A DNA stretch of 34,031 nt from Acidimicrobiales bacterium (GCA_029577135.1 JARQPW010000026.1:1-34031); one strand, 5' to 3'. Numbered from the stretch's first letter, positions 13,764 to 22,006 are shown. The notes: a model not told the origin generated them from the letters alone. Made by a program: numbers and translations.

Positions 13764-14210
13764 ATGGACGAGGCGCCGCTGCGCGCCGACCTGATCCTCG
13801 AATATCCGTTCACCCGGACCACGGGTCCGGTCGTGGGTGCCTTCCTGACGGGTCTGCGCGAGGGGATCCTCATCGGAATCCGGCGCTCCGACGGCACCGT
13901 CATGGTCCCGCCGGCCGAATACGACCCGGTGACCAGCGAGCCCCTGACCGAGGTCGTCGAGGTCGGCCAGGCCGGCGAGGTGGTCTCCTGGACCTGGGTC
14001 GACCCGCCACGCCCGCAGTCGCCGTGGGACGGGCCGCACGGCCTCGCCCTGATCCTGCTCGACGGGGCCGACACGCCGATGTTCCATGCGGTGCTCGTCG
14101 ACTCTCCGGGCGAACTGGCCACCGGCATGCGCGTGTCGGCCGTATGGCGCGAGGAACGCGAAGGCCACATCGCCGACCTGGCCGGATTCTCCCCCGAGGT
14201 GGACGCATGA
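13764..14210 (+). CDS. DUF35 OB-fold protein lacking zinc-ribbon cysteines (1)
   Basis: This 148-aa protein aligns with the DUF35 family (rubredoxin-like zinc ribbon plus OB fold), partners of thiolases, HMG-CoA synthases and MaoC proteins. The order is the N-terminal helix (EYPFTRTTGPVVGAFLTGL), a ribbon-like segment (GIRRSDGTVMVPPAEYDP) and an OB fold with VVSWTWV and ALILLDGADTPMFHAVL. The usual CxxC pairs are missing, so zinc binding is unlikely. By analogy to ChsH2-type subunits it should pair with the thiolase-fold proteins encoded downstream. Its stop overlaps the next gene's start (ATGA). Confidence 0.82.
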   Translation: MDEAPLRADLILEYPFTRTTGPVVGAFLTGLREGILIGIRRSDGTVMVPPAEYDPVTSEPLTEVVEVGQAGEVVSWTWVDPPRPQSPWDGPHGLALILLDGADTPMFHAVLVDSPGELATGMRVSAVWREEREGHIADLAGFSPEVDA

Positions 14211-14800
14211 GCGGAGCCCCGGACGGAGAGGTCCGGTTGCCTGCGTCGCTGCGCGGGGTCGAGCCTGTGCAGTCGGTGCGGACTCCGATCCGGCTCGAGT
14301 ACGACTACCGGCCCAGCGCCTCCGCCGAGTCGTACCTCCGTGCCTATGCGGACAAGCGGATCATCGGCCACCGGTCGCCGGTCGACGGCGCCGTGTTCAT
14401 CCCGCCCCGTGGGGTCGACCCCCGGCACGGGGTGGCGATCTCGGAGGAGGTCGACCTGCCGGACACCGGTCACGTGGGCAACTTCTGCGTGACTCACCTG
14501 CCGATCCCGGGCCGCAAGGGCCTCGAGGTGCCCTACGTGAGCGCGTGGATCCACCTCGACGGGGCGGCCGTCGGATTCCTCGGGCTGGTGCGCGGCTGCC
14601 CGACCGACGAGGTCCGGATCGGGATGCGGGTCCGCGCCGTCTGGAAGCCGGACGACGAACTGGGGACCACCGCCGAGAACATCCTCCACTGGGAGCCCAC
14701 CGGCGAACCCGACGTGCCCCTCGAACGGGCCGGCAACCGGTCGTTCCACGCGTCGCAGCCGGATGCCGGGGGGGATACCGGAGGAGAAGCCGATGCGTGA
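14207..14800 (+). CDS. DUF35 OB-fold protein lacking zinc-ribbon cysteines (2)
   Basis: This 197-aa protein is a second DUF35 member. An N-terminal region (TPIRLEYDYRPSASAESYL) leads to a ribbon-like segment without cysteines (GHRSPVDGAVFIPPRGVDP), then an OB fold containing NFCVTHLPIPGRKGLEVPYV, AWIHLDGAAVGFLGLV and GMRVRAVW. The tail is acidic and disordered. It begins 4 nt inside the first DUF35 gene (ATGA), and its end overlaps the start of the first thiolase gene by 8 nt, so the three are translated as a unit. Two different DUF35 proteins next to two different thiolase-fold proteins suggest dedicated pairs. Confidence 0.82.
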   Translation: MSGAPDGEVRLPASLRGVEPVQSVRTPIRLEYDYRPSASAESYLRAYADKRIIGHRSPVDGAVFIPPRGVDPRHGVAISEEVDLPDTGHVGNFCVTHLPIPGRKGLEVPYVSAWIHLDGAAVGFLGLVRGCPTDEVRIGMRVRAVWKPDDELGTTAENILHWEPTGEPDVPLERAGNRSFHASQPDAGGDTGGEADA

Positions 14801-15860
14801 GGTGGCAGTCGTGGCCACCGCGCTGCACCAGGTACCGGCGCTGACCGACACCACCGAGGTCCAGTTGATGGTGCCGCTGATCAATGCAGCACGCGCTGCC
14901 GTCGGCCTCACGCAGGCCGACATCGGCTTCACCTGCTCGGGCAGCAGCGACTTCCTCGCCGGACAGGCGTTCTCGTTCGTGCAGACCCTCGATGCGGTCG
15001 GTGCCTTCCCGCCGATCTGCGAGAGCCACGTCGAGATGGACGGCGCCTTCGCCCTCTACGAGGCATGGGTGAAGCTCCAGATCGGCGAGGTCGACACGGC
15101 GCTCGTCTTCTCGTACGGGAAGTCGTCGCCGGGGTCGTTGCGCGACGTGCTCGCACTCCAACTGGATCCGTACTTCCTGGCACCGCTGTGGCCGCCCGCC
15201 GATGCCGTCGCCGCCCTCCAGGCCCGCCTGCTGCTCGAGTCCGGACTCGTCGGCGCCCAGGAACTCGCCGAGATCGCCGTGCGCAGCCAACGCAACGCCG
15301 TGGGCAACCCGAACGCCGTCCGCTCCTCGTCGAAGGTGACCGTCGCCGACGTGATGGCAGAGGCGCCGGTCGCCGACCCGCTCCGGCCGAGCGACCTCGC
15401 CGCCGAGTCCGACGGCGGGTGTGCCGTCGTCCTGGCGGCCGGTGACCGGGCCCGCGAACTCTGCGGCCGGCCAGCCTGGATCCGGGGCATCGGCCACCGC
15501 ATCGACGCCCACGGCCTCGGCACGCGCGACCTCACCCGGGCACCGTCGGCGGAACTCGCCACATCGGTGGCGGTTGCCGCGGCGGGCCTGACGGTCGACT
15601 CCCTCGACCTGGCGGAACTGCACAGCCCGACGACCAGCCAGGAGGCGATCCTCGTCCGCGAACTCGGCCTGGACGGGTCGACCGAGGTGAACCCGTCGGG
15701 TGGTGCGCTGGCCGCGAACACGATGATGGCGGCCGGCCTCGTCCGCATCGCCGAGGCGGCCGACCGCATCATCGACGGCGGGGCCGACCGGGCGTTGGCG
15801 CACGCCACCTCCGGGCCGTGCCTCCAGCAGAACCTCGTCTGCGTGATGGCTGGGGGGTGA
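14793..15860 (+). CDS. Thiolase-fold protein 1 (acyltransferase/aldolase-like)
   Basis: This 355-aa protein is a shortened thiolase-fold member of the SCP-x/lipid-transfer group. N-terminal strands (REVAVVATALHQVP) lead to GFTCSGSSDFLAGQAFSF. The region that carries the nucleophilic Cys in true thiolases reads ESHVEMDGAFALYEAWV, with no Cys. The C-terminal half has ELHSPTTSQEAILVRELG and the glycine-rich VNPSGGALAANTMMAAG. Thiolase-fold proteins without the nucleophile include retro-aldolases such as Ltp2, which pair with DUF35 subunits in steroid side-chain breakdown. This one could be catalytic or a structural partner of the next gene product. Its stop overlaps that gene's GTG. Confidence 0.82.
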   Translation: MREVAVVATALHQVPALTDTTEVQLMVPLINAARAAVGLTQADIGFTCSGSSDFLAGQAFSFVQTLDAVGAFPPICESHVEMDGAFALYEAWVKLQIGEVDTALVFSYGKSSPGSLRDVLALQLDPYFLAPLWPPADAVAALQARLLLESGLVGAQELAEIAVRSQRNAVGNPNAVRSSSKVTVADVMAEAPVADPLRPSDLAAESDGGCAVVLAAGDRARELCGRPAWIRGIGHRIDAHGLGTRDLTRAPSAELATSVAVAAAGLTVDSLDLAELHSPTTSQEAILVRELGLDGSTEVNPSGGALAANTMMAAGLVRIAEAADRIIDGGADRALAHATSGPCLQQNLVCVMAGG

Positions 15861-17026
15861 CGGTGGCGAAGCAGCGCACCGCCGTCCTCGGCGTCGGACA
15901 GACGAAGTACCAGTCGACGCGTGGCGACGTGTCCATGGCCGGACTGGTCCGGGAGGCGGCCCTGCGGGCCCTCGCCGACGCGGGAATGGAGTGGGCGGAC
16001 GTCGACGCCGTCGTCATCGGCAAGGCCCCCGACTTCTTCGAGGGCGTGATGATGCCCGAGTTGTACCTCGCCGATGCGCTGGGGTGCGTGGGCAAGCCCG
16101 TCCTCCGGGTCCACACCGCCGGCTCGGTGGGTGGATCGACCGCGCTGGTCGCCGCCTCCCTCATCCAGGGCGGGATCCACCGCCGGGTACTGACCCTCGG
16201 CTTCGAGAAGCAGTCGGAGTCCAACGCCACGTGGGCCCTGTCGCTGCCCCAGCCCTTCTCGGTGTCGATCAACGCCGGTGCCGGCGGCTACTTCTCGCCG
16301 ATCATCCGCCAGTACATGGCGCGGTCCGGGGCCCCGGAGCTGATCGGCTGCATGGTCGCCTTCAAGGACCGGCAGCACGCCCTCCGCAACCCCTACGCCC
16401 ACCTCCGCCAGCACGACCTCACCTTCGACCAGGTGGTCGAGGCACCGATGCTGTGGGACCCGATCCGCTACTCGGAGACCTGCCCCTCGTCGGACGGCGC
16501 CTGCGCCATGGTGCTCGGCGACGAGGTCTCCGGCGACGCTGCGACGGGGCCGGTGGCCTGGGTGCACGGAACGGCGATGCGGTCCGAGGCCAACAACTTC
16601 CCGGGGCGCGACGAGGTGAATCCGCAAGCCAGCAGGGACTGTGCGGCCGATGTGTTCCGCCAGGCGGGCATCTCCGATCCCCGGGCCGAGATCGACGTCG
16701 TGGAGATGTACGTGCCGTTCTCCTGGTACGAGCCGATGTGGTTGGAGAGCATCGGGTTCGCGGAGCGTGACGCCGGGTGGCGCATGGTGGAGGAGGGGGC
16801 CACGCACCTCGACGGTGGCGACCTTCCCGTCAACTGCTCCGGCGGGGTTTTGTCGTCCAACCCGATCGGTGCCTCGGGCATGATCCGCTTCGCCGAGGCG
16901 GCGCTGCAGGTCCGGGGGATGGCCGGCGACCACCAGGTGGACGGTGCACGGCGGGCGTTCGGGCACGCATACGGCGGCGGCGCCCAGTACTTCGCCATGT
17001 GGGTGGTCGGCGCCGAGAAGCCCTGA
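15857..17026 (+). CDS. Thiolase-fold protein 2 (Ltp2/SCP-x-like)
   Basis: This 389-aa thiolase-fold protein starts at GTG 15857, overlapping the previous stop (GTGA). It shows AVLGVGQTKYQSTRGDVSMA and DVDAVVIGKAPDFFEGV. Where true thiolases have the nucleophilic Cys it reads RVHTAGSVGGSTALVAAS, again without Cys. The C-terminal half has VVEMYVPFSWYEPM in place of the usual His-containing loop, SGGVLSSNPIGASGMIRF and GHAYGGGAQYFAMWVV. Tyrosine-rich active-site loops fit a retro-aldolase rather than a thiolase, as in Ltp2. That is inference. It is probably the catalytic partner of a DUF35 subunit upstream. Confidence 0.85.
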   Translation: MTVAKQRTAVLGVGQTKYQSTRGDVSMAGLVREAALRALADAGMEWADVDAVVIGKAPDFFEGVMMPELYLADALGCVGKPVLRVHTAGSVGGSTALVAASLIQGGIHRRVLTLGFEKQSESNATWALSLPQPFSVSINAGAGGYFSPIIRQYMARSGAPELIGCMVAFKDRQHALRNPYAHLRQHDLTFDQVVEAPMLWDPIRYSETCPSSDGACAMVLGDEVSGDAATGPVAWVHGTAMRSEANNFPGRDEVNPQASRDCAADVFRQAGISDPRAEIDVVEMYVPFSWYEPMWLESIGFAERDAGWRMVEEGATHLDGGDLPVNCSGGVLSSNPIGASGMIRFAEAALQVRGMAGDHQVDGARRAFGHAYGGGAQYFAMWVVGAEKP

Positions 17027-17051
17027 GATCGCAGCGGCCCCCCCGACCGAA

Positions 17052-17057
17052 TACGAT
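17052..17057 (+). promoter_or_regulatory. Candidate -10 box (TACGAT) before the ferredoxin gene
   Basis: TACGAT would start a transcript near 17064 with a leader of about 30 nt containing GGAGAG before ATG 17093. The ferredoxin and reductase genes may thus have their own promoter in addition to the upstream operon. Confidence 0.3.
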
Positions 17058-17092
17058 CCGCGCACCTGCCCACGATCCTGCTGGAGAGAACC

Positions 17093-17284
17093 ATGCGCAT
17101 CGTCGTCGACTATGACCTCTGCGAGAGCAACGCCATCTGCATGGCGATCGCCCCCGACGTGTTCGAGGTGCGTGACGACGACTTCCTCTACGTCCTGAAC
17201 GAGGCGCCCGACGAGGACCGCCGCGAGGCGATGGAGGAAGCCGTCCAGCGTTGTCCGAAGCAGGCGATCGCGATCGAGGGCTGA
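17093..17284 (+). CDS. [3Fe-4S] ferredoxin (P450-type)
   Basis: A 63-aa ferredoxin. Its cluster Cys residues are C10 and C16 (CESNAIC) and C54 followed by Pro (CPKQA). Three Cys ligands, with the usual second Cys of a 4Fe-4S motif replaced, point to a [3Fe-4S] cluster. Such small ferredoxins typically pass electrons to cytochrome P450s or Rieske-type oxygenases in actinobacteria. No P450 gene lies in the window. A ferredoxin reductase gene follows directly, so the two form an electron-transfer pair. Confidence 0.92.
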   Translation: MRIVVDYDLCESNAICMAIAPDVFEVRDDDFLYVLNEAPDEDRREAMEEAVQRCPKQAIAIEG

Positions 17285-17325
17285 ACGGCCCACCCCCGGC
17301 GCCGACCGACCGATCCAGGAAAGTC

Positions 17326-18531
17326 GTGCGGCGCTCCATCACCATCGTCGGAGCCTCCCTGGCCGGCCTCCGGGCCGCCGAGTCCCTCCGCCGTGACGGC
17401 TTCGCAGGTCGCATCAGCCTCATCGGCGACGAGTCGCACCAGCCCTACGACCGACCGCCCCTCTCCAAGCAGGTCCTCGCCGGCGACTGGGAACCCGAGC
17501 GGGCGGTCCTGACCCCCGCCGAGAAACTCGAGCCGCTCGGGCTCGACCTGCGACTCGGCGTGCGTGCCACCGGCCTCGACGTCGCCGTCCGGGAACTTGA
17601 GGTCGACGGGGTTCCCGAGCCCTTCGACGGCCTCCTGATCGCCACCGGGGCGCGGTGCCGGACCCTGCCGGGCACCGAGGGCCTCGAAGGCGTCCACACG
17701 TTGCGGACGCTCGACGACTGCCTCGCCATCCGGGCTGAACTCGACGCCGGTGCCAATCGGATGGTCGTCATCGGCGCCGGGTTCATCGGCGCCGAGGTGG
17801 CGTCGGTGGCGGTCGGACGAGGCGCCGCCGTGACCCTGGTCGAGGCCCTGCCGGCGCCGTTCGCCCGCGTGCTGGGCGAGGAGATGGGGGCCGTGGTCGC
17901 CGACGTGCACGCCGCCAACGGCGTCGACCTGCGCTGCGGCGTCGGCGTGTCCACCGTGTCCGGTGTACCCGGCGCCATGACCGTCGAACTGGTCGACGGA
18001 TCGGGTGTCGACGCCGACCTGGTGGTCGTCGGAATCGGCGTGGTGCCCAACACCGACTGGCTCGAGGGCTCCGGCCTGACCCTCGACGACGGCGTGGTCT
18101 GCGATCCCACCTGCCTGGCCGCCCCGAACGTGGTGGCGGCCGGCGACGTGGCCCGCTGGACCAACCCGCGCACCGGGGAGTCAGCGAGGGTGGAACACTG
18201 GGACAACGCGGTCGAGCAGGGCCGCCACGCCGCCCGGCGGCTGTTGACCACCGATGAGGAGGCCGAGGCGTTCGCGCCGGTGCCATGGTTCTGGAGCGAC
18301 CAGTACGACCGCAAGATCCAGTTGGCGGGGCGGCCCAACCCCGACGACGAGGTACGGGTGGTCGACGGCTCGACCGACGAGCACCGGTTCGCCGCCTTCT
18401 ACGGGTGCCAGGGGCGCCTCACGGCGGTGCTCGGTATGAACCGGCCGCGTCAGGTGATGCAGGGCAGGGCACTGCTCGAGCAGGGCGCCGGCTGGGACGA
18501 GGCGCTGGAGGTGGCCGCCGAGTGGGGTTGA
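17326..18531 (+). CDS. FAD-dependent NAD(P)H-ferredoxin reductase
   Basis: A 401-aa two-dinucleotide-fold flavoprotein. The FAD motif is SITIVGASLAGLRAAESLR at the N-terminus, followed by YDRPPLSKQ, a hallmark of the oxygenase-coupled reductase group. The NAD(P) motif is VVIGAGFIGAEVASVA, the late FAD site is AAGDVARW, and EHWDNAVEQG and WFWSDQYDRKIQLAG close the C-terminal interface domain. It reduces the adjacent ferredoxin from NADH or NADPH. GTG 17326 is chosen because GGAAAG precedes it and the Rossmann motif then begins at residue 4. The upstream in-frame extension lies over the ferredoxin gene and looks non-coding. Confidence 0.9.
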   Translation: MRRSITIVGASLAGLRAAESLRRDGFAGRISLIGDESHQPYDRPPLSKQVLAGDWEPERAVLTPAEKLEPLGLDLRLGVRATGLDVAVRELEVDGVPEPFDGLLIATGARCRTLPGTEGLEGVHTLRTLDDCLAIRAELDAGANRMVVIGAGFIGAEVASVAVGRGAAVTLVEALPAPFARVLGEEMGAVVADVHAANGVDLRCGVGVSTVSGVPGAMTVELVDGSGVDADLVVVGIGVVPNTDWLEGSGLTLDDGVVCDPTCLAAPNVVAAGDVARWTNPRTGESARVEHWDNAVEQGRHAARRLLTTDEEAEAFAPVPWFWSDQYDRKIQLAGRPNPDDEVRVVDGSTDEHRFAAFYGCQGRLTAVLGMNRPRQVMQGRALLEQGAGWDEALEVAAEWG

Positions 18532-19031
18532 CGGTCCGACTGGCGGTGCTCGCCCTGGTATTCGTCGTGTCGGGTTGTGGCGCACCCGATCGCCCCGGGA
18601 CCGTCGACGTCGAGGCCCTGGAGCGTGCGATTCCCGCCGGCCTCGTGCCCGACCACCCCGAGGTGGTCACAGTCGTCGTCTGCCCGGAGATCACGCTCGA
18701 CGGGCTCGGCCCCGTGTCGTGCACGGCGATCATCGCCGGCGTCGACGTCCCGGTGAAGGTGACCCGGCCGGATCGCCTCGACCGGATGGTGGTCTCCTCC
18801 GGGGTGACCCTCGTGCGCGCCGTGGACGTGGCAGCCGAGGTCGAGGAGCGCCTGGTAGCGGACCTGGGCGACGTCGACGAGGTGTGGTGTGATCCGCCCG
18901 TCCGCGTGGCCCGTGCCGGCCAGCAGTTCACCTGCGTCGCGATCGACCCCGCGTCGAGGGCACACCGGTTCGTCGCCACCCTGTCGGGCACCGATGCCGC
19001 GTTCCGGCTGGAGCTGGTACCCAAGGGCTGA
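18522..19031 (+). CDS. Small secreted lipoprotein with two DUF4333-like repeats
   Basis: A 169-aa protein starting inside the end of the reductase gene (GTG 18522, or TTG 18528). The signal peptide is LTVRLAVLALVFVVSGC with a good lipobox (VSGC). Two similar units follow. The first has VVVCPEITLDGLGPVSCTAI; the second has VWCDPPVRVARAGQQFTCVAI. Each has a Cys pair about 14-15 residues apart and a following beta strand, as in the actinobacterial DUF4333 family. The function of that family is unknown. Translational overlap ties it to the ferredoxin reductase, yet it would sit outside the membrane, so any functional link is unclear. Confidence 0.75.
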   Translation: MGLTVRLAVLALVFVVSGCGAPDRPGTVDVEALERAIPAGLVPDHPEVVTVVVCPEITLDGLGPVSCTAIIAGVDVPVKVTRPDRLDRMVVSSGVTLVRAVDVAAEVEERLVADLGDVDEVWCDPPVRVARAGQQFTCVAIDPASRAHRFVATLSGTDAAFRLELVPKG

Positions 19032-19039
19032 GGCGCCCG

Positions 19040-21499
19040 TCAGGCAGGTGCCAGACGTTCGGCCAGGCGCTGGTTGACGCGTCGTCGCTCGAGGTGCTGG
19101 GCGACCTGGCGGCTCCCCTGGGGAACGGGTTGCGCCTGGAGGAACGCCTCGACGTCGGGATCGGTGTCGGCGCCCACCAGCGATCGGACGCCCTCGAGCA
19201 TGCGGGCGATGCTGTTGGACGGGAACCTCGATGTCACCTCGTCCCAGCGGTCGGTGACCGTCCGCCAGACGAACCCGCGGTGCCACGGATGCGCAAGGGC
19301 GTCGCGTAGGAGGTAAGGGGCGTCCTGGCTGCGGATGCCGCCACCCAGGAGCTCGTCGAGCAGGGTCGACACCTCGTCGGATCCCGGGAAGCGGGTGAGG
19401 GCACGCAGGTGCCGCTGCTCGACCTGGGCGGTTTCGGCCCGCCGGGCCCGCTCGCGGCATTCGGCGTAGGCGTCTGCGTCGCCGTGGGCGGACACGATGG
19501 CCACGACCGCCGTCGCCACTGCGGGGTCGACGATCGGGGCGTCCCAGAGGGCTCGCGCCCCGGCGATGACGTGGTCGACGGCGGCCACGGTTCCGGCGGC
19601 GGTGAGGACGAGGCCCCGGAGTTGCCGGGAGCGGTCGTCGTCGGCCGGGGAGGCCTCCCAGCCCAGCCGCTCGATGGGGGGACGCAGGATCGTTGCGGCC
19701 CGTCCGGCGAATCGGCCGGGAGCCAGAACGTCGAGGGTCGTGAGGCCGCCGAGGATCGCCTGCCAGACCCCCAGGTCGGTGTCGTCGGCCAACGAATCGG
19801 CCAGTTCGAGGAACGAGCCGTGTCCCACCCGGCCGGCCAGTACCTGCGCCCAGTGGTCGGCGACGGCGGCGGCCCGCTCGGTCGCCGGCGACCCGGGGGT
19901 CGGGAGGAGGGTCGTGCGGTAGAAACCCGAGGCGTCGACGTTGAGTGAGCGGAGGTCGGCGATGTCGGCCACCGCCTCGACGGCGGTTGCGTCCCGGGAC
20001 GGGTCGAGGAGCAGGCGGTGCTCGCCGCTGGCGGTCCGGAGCCGGACTGGCACCGCCCAACGGGTGCCGTCGTCCTCCCCGTCGTACCGGAAGGGCGACT
20101 GCGCGAGTCGCACCGAGCCGTCGTCGGCCGTGGTGGCCTCGACCAGGGGGTGGCCGCCCCGGAAGATCCACGCATGCATGAGATCCCGTACGGGCTGTCC
20201 CGAGGCCGCCTCGAGCGATTCCCAGAGGTCCTCGTTGTCGGTGTTCCCGTGGAGGTGTTCGGCCAGGTAGTGGCGCACGCCGTCCCGGAAGACCTCCTCG
20301 CCGAGGAACTGCTCCAGCATCCGGACGACCGCAGCGCCCTTCTCGTAGGTGAGGACGTCGAACATGCCCTCGGCGTCCTCCGGGGTCACCACCGGGTATT
20401 CGATCGGGCGGGTGGTGGCCAGCGAGTCGACGTCGAGGGCACTGGTCCTGGCGGCACCGAAGCCGGTCCAGACCTCCCAGTCGGGCCGGTAGGCCTCGAC
20501 CGCCTTGAGTTCCATGAACGTCGCGAACGCCTCGTTCAGCCAGATGCCGTTCCACCAGCGCATGGTGACGAGGTCGCCGAACCAGAGGTGGGCCAGTTCG
20601 TGGCTGAGCACGGCGGCGACGCTCTCGAGCTCCCGCTGGGTGGCGGTCTCCGGATCGACGAGCAGGAGTACCTCGCGGAAGGTGATGCAACCGAGGTTCT
20701 CCATGGCCCCGAAGGCGAAGTCGGGCAGGGCGACGAGGTCGACCTTGCCACCGGGCACCGGGATGCCGTACCAGTCGGCGAACCAGCGCAGCGAATGCGC
20801 GGCGACGTCGAGGGCGAAGTCCGCGAGGTGTGCCCTGCCCGGCGGGTGGACGACGCGGACCGGCACCCCGTCGACATCGACCGGATCGGTGACTGCCAGG
20901 GGACCGACGACGAAGGCGACCAGGTAGGTCGACAGGGGAATGGTGTCGGTGAACTGGACCCGGTCGTGTCCGTCGCCGAGCGCTGTGCGTGAGGCCTCGG
21001 CGCCGTTGGACGCGGCGAAGAGTCCGTCCGGGACGTCGAGCGTCACGCCGAACACGGCCTTCATGTCGGGCTCGTCGAAGCACGGGAAGCAGCGTCGGGC
21101 GTCGGTGGCCTGGAACTGCGTGGTCGCGATGGTGTGGGTAGTGCCGTCGGGGTCGACCAGCGTGCTGCGGTAGAAGCCGCAGAGGCGGTCGTTGAGCTCA
21201 CCGGTGAAGGCCAGTTCCAGCCGCCCCCTGCCGGGAGCGACCTGCCCCGGTGGGGTGAGTCGCACCTGCTCGAGGCCGCCGTCGAGGTCCACGACGCAGT
21301 CGGTGGTTCCGCCGGCATCCGTCCAGGTCGCGGCCCCGATCGACAGTGCGGCGGCGTTCAGGACCAGGGCGTCGACCGGATCGACGACGTCGACCTCGAT
21401 GGAGACGGTCCCACTGAAGACGTGGTCCGAGAGATCGGGGCGCAGGGTCAGGTCGTAGCGGCGGGGGAGGATGTGGCGCGGCAGCCGGTGGGAGTTCAT
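19040..21499 (-). CDS. pepN: Aminopeptidase N (M1 family metallopeptidase)
   Basis: A complete 819-aa M1 aminopeptidase. The N-terminal beta-saddle domain contains the exopeptidase motif GAMEN at about residues 264-268. The zinc site is HELAH (300-304) with Glu323 in LNEAF, spaced as HExxH-x18-E, and TYEKGAAVVRM carries the transition-state Tyr. The last third is a helical ERAP1-C-like domain. It removes N-terminal residues from peptides in the cytoplasm; there is no signal peptide. No Shine-Dalgarno sequence precedes ATG 21499. Instead the ATG overlaps the stop of a 12-codon leader ORF. It is convergent with the DUF4333-type gene, with 8 nt between. Confidence 0.93.
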   Translation of the reverse strand: MNSHRLPRHILPRRYDLTLRPDLSDHVFSGTVSIEVDVVDPVDALVLNAAALSIGAATWTDAGGTTDCVVDLDGGLEQVRLTPPGQVAPGRGRLELAFTGELNDRLCGFYRSTLVDPDGTTHTIATTQFQATDARRCFPCFDEPDMKAVFGVTLDVPDGLFAASNGAEASRTALGDGHDRVQFTDTIPLSTYLVAFVVGPLAVTDPVDVDGVPVRVVHPPGRAHLADFALDVAAHSLRWFADWYGIPVPGGKVDLVALPDFAFGAMENLGCITFREVLLLVDPETATQRELESVAAVLSHELAHLWFGDLVTMRWWNGIWLNEAFATFMELKAVEAYRPDWEVWTGFGAARTSALDVDSLATTRPIEYPVVTPEDAEGMFDVLTYEKGAAVVRMLEQFLGEEVFRDGVRHYLAEHLHGNTDNEDLWESLEAASGQPVRDLMHAWIFRGGHPLVEATTADDGSVRLAQSPFRYDGEDDGTRWAVPVRLRTASGEHRLLLDPSRDATAVEAVADIADLRSLNVDASGFYRTTLLPTPGSPATERAAAVADHWAQVLAGRVGHGSFLELADSLADDTDLGVWQAILGGLTTLDVLAPGRFAGRAATILRPPIERLGWEASPADDDRSRQLRGLVLTAAGTVAAVDHVIAGARALWDAPIVDPAVATAVVAIVSAHGDADAYAECRERARRAETAQVEQRHLRALTRFPGSDEVSTLLDELLGGGIRSQDAPYLLRDALAHPWHRGFVWRTVTDRWDEVTSRFPSNSIARMLEGVRSLVGADTDPDVEAFLQAQPVPQGSRQVAQHLERRRVNQRLAERLAPA

Positions 21500-21534
21500 C
21501 GCAGGAGGTCAGGGGAGACGGGGTGGCGCGCCAT
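21496..21534 (-). CDS. 12-aa leader ORF overlapping the pepN start
   Basis: On the minus strand ATG 21534 opens MARHPVSPDLLR. Its TGA overlaps the pepN ATG as ATGA. A TAGCCT -10 box (AGGCTA at 21544-21549) ends 9 nt before this ATG, so the message would begin at or just before the leader. The pepN start itself has no ribosome site, which makes coupled translation from the leader the simplest explanation. Confidence 0.4.
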   Translation of the reverse strand: MARHPVSPDLLR

Positions 21535-21543
21535 GGCAGCGGG

Positions 21544-21549
21544 AGGCTA
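21544..21549 (-). promoter_or_regulatory. -10 box (TAGCCT, minus strand) for the pepN transcript
   Basis: TAGCCT fits the TAnnnT pattern and ends 9 nt before the leader ATG at 21534. Transcription would start close to that ATG. Confidence 0.4.
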
Positions 21550-21558
21550 CCGGTGCGG

Positions 21559-21641
21559 AATCGCGCGGATCGTGACGGGACGACACGGGAGCGCGCGCTG
21601 CGGGCCCTTCCTTCGGTAAATCGCGCGTGGATCGTCACGCG
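21559..21641. repeat. Imperfect direct repeats and a 6-bp hairpin upstream of pepN
   Basis: AATCGCGCGGATCGTGACG (21559-21577) recurs as AATCGCGCGTGGATCGTCACG-like sequence at 21619-21638. The second copy contains a perfect inverted repeat CGCGTG-GATCGT-CACGCG (21624-21641). The pair could be regulator sites for the divergent promoters of this 670-nt intergenic region. Confidence 0.35.
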
Positions 21642-21775
21642 TCCGCAACCCGGGGCGGGTGCGGAGCGTGTGGAATACGGGGCGGAGTAGGGACCGTTTC
21701 GACCCTCCGGGATTCCGGGGGCGGGGCGGCCCCCCGAGTGGCTGCCGGTTCGCCGACGGTCGGAGAGGGGAGACC

Positions 21776-22006
21776 ATGGGGTTCACGGGCCGAAGGTCCG
21801 AACGGCGGGGTGGACGACACCAGGCGCGTCGCCACGACATGCCCCTGCCGCACCTGCCTGTTCTCGGCGAGGGGGAATTCCCCGTCGAGGATGATTTCGC
21901 CCTGGCGATCGCCGTGGGGCGACGGCGTGACCGCGATCGGCGCCGCGAGGGGCTCACCGCCACCGAGCGGTTGAGTGGTGCCATCGCGAGAGGACTGGTT
22001 GCTTGA
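21776..22006 (+). CDS. Possible small Arg-rich protein
   Basis: A 76-aa frame from ATG 21776, with GAGAGGGGAG just upstream. The N-terminal third is very basic (GRRSERRGGRHQARRH). The rest reads as a plausible compact sequence with LPVLGEGEFPVEDDFALAIA and TATERLSGAIARGLVA. Third positions are about 75% GC, less than in surrounding genes. An inner ATG (21839) would drop the basic part. I know of no family. Its stop lies in the loop of the hairpin at 21983-22035. It may be spurious. Confidence 0.35.
   Translation: MGFTGRRSERRGGRHQARRHDMPLPHLPVLGEGEFPVEDDFALAIAVGRRRDRDRRREGLTATERLSGAIARGLVA

Noticed and set aside
15056-17293. 745-aa minus-strand ORF opposite the thiolase genes
   Set aside because: A typical shadow of high-GC coding on the other strand. 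It covers two clear thiolase-fold genes, and its translation has no recognisable domain.
18450-21083. 877-aa minus-strand ORF overlapping pepN in another frame
   Set aside because: Its translation is almost entirely Arg, Pro, Gly and Ala, as expected of an out-of-frame reading; pepN in the other frame has all M1 motifs.
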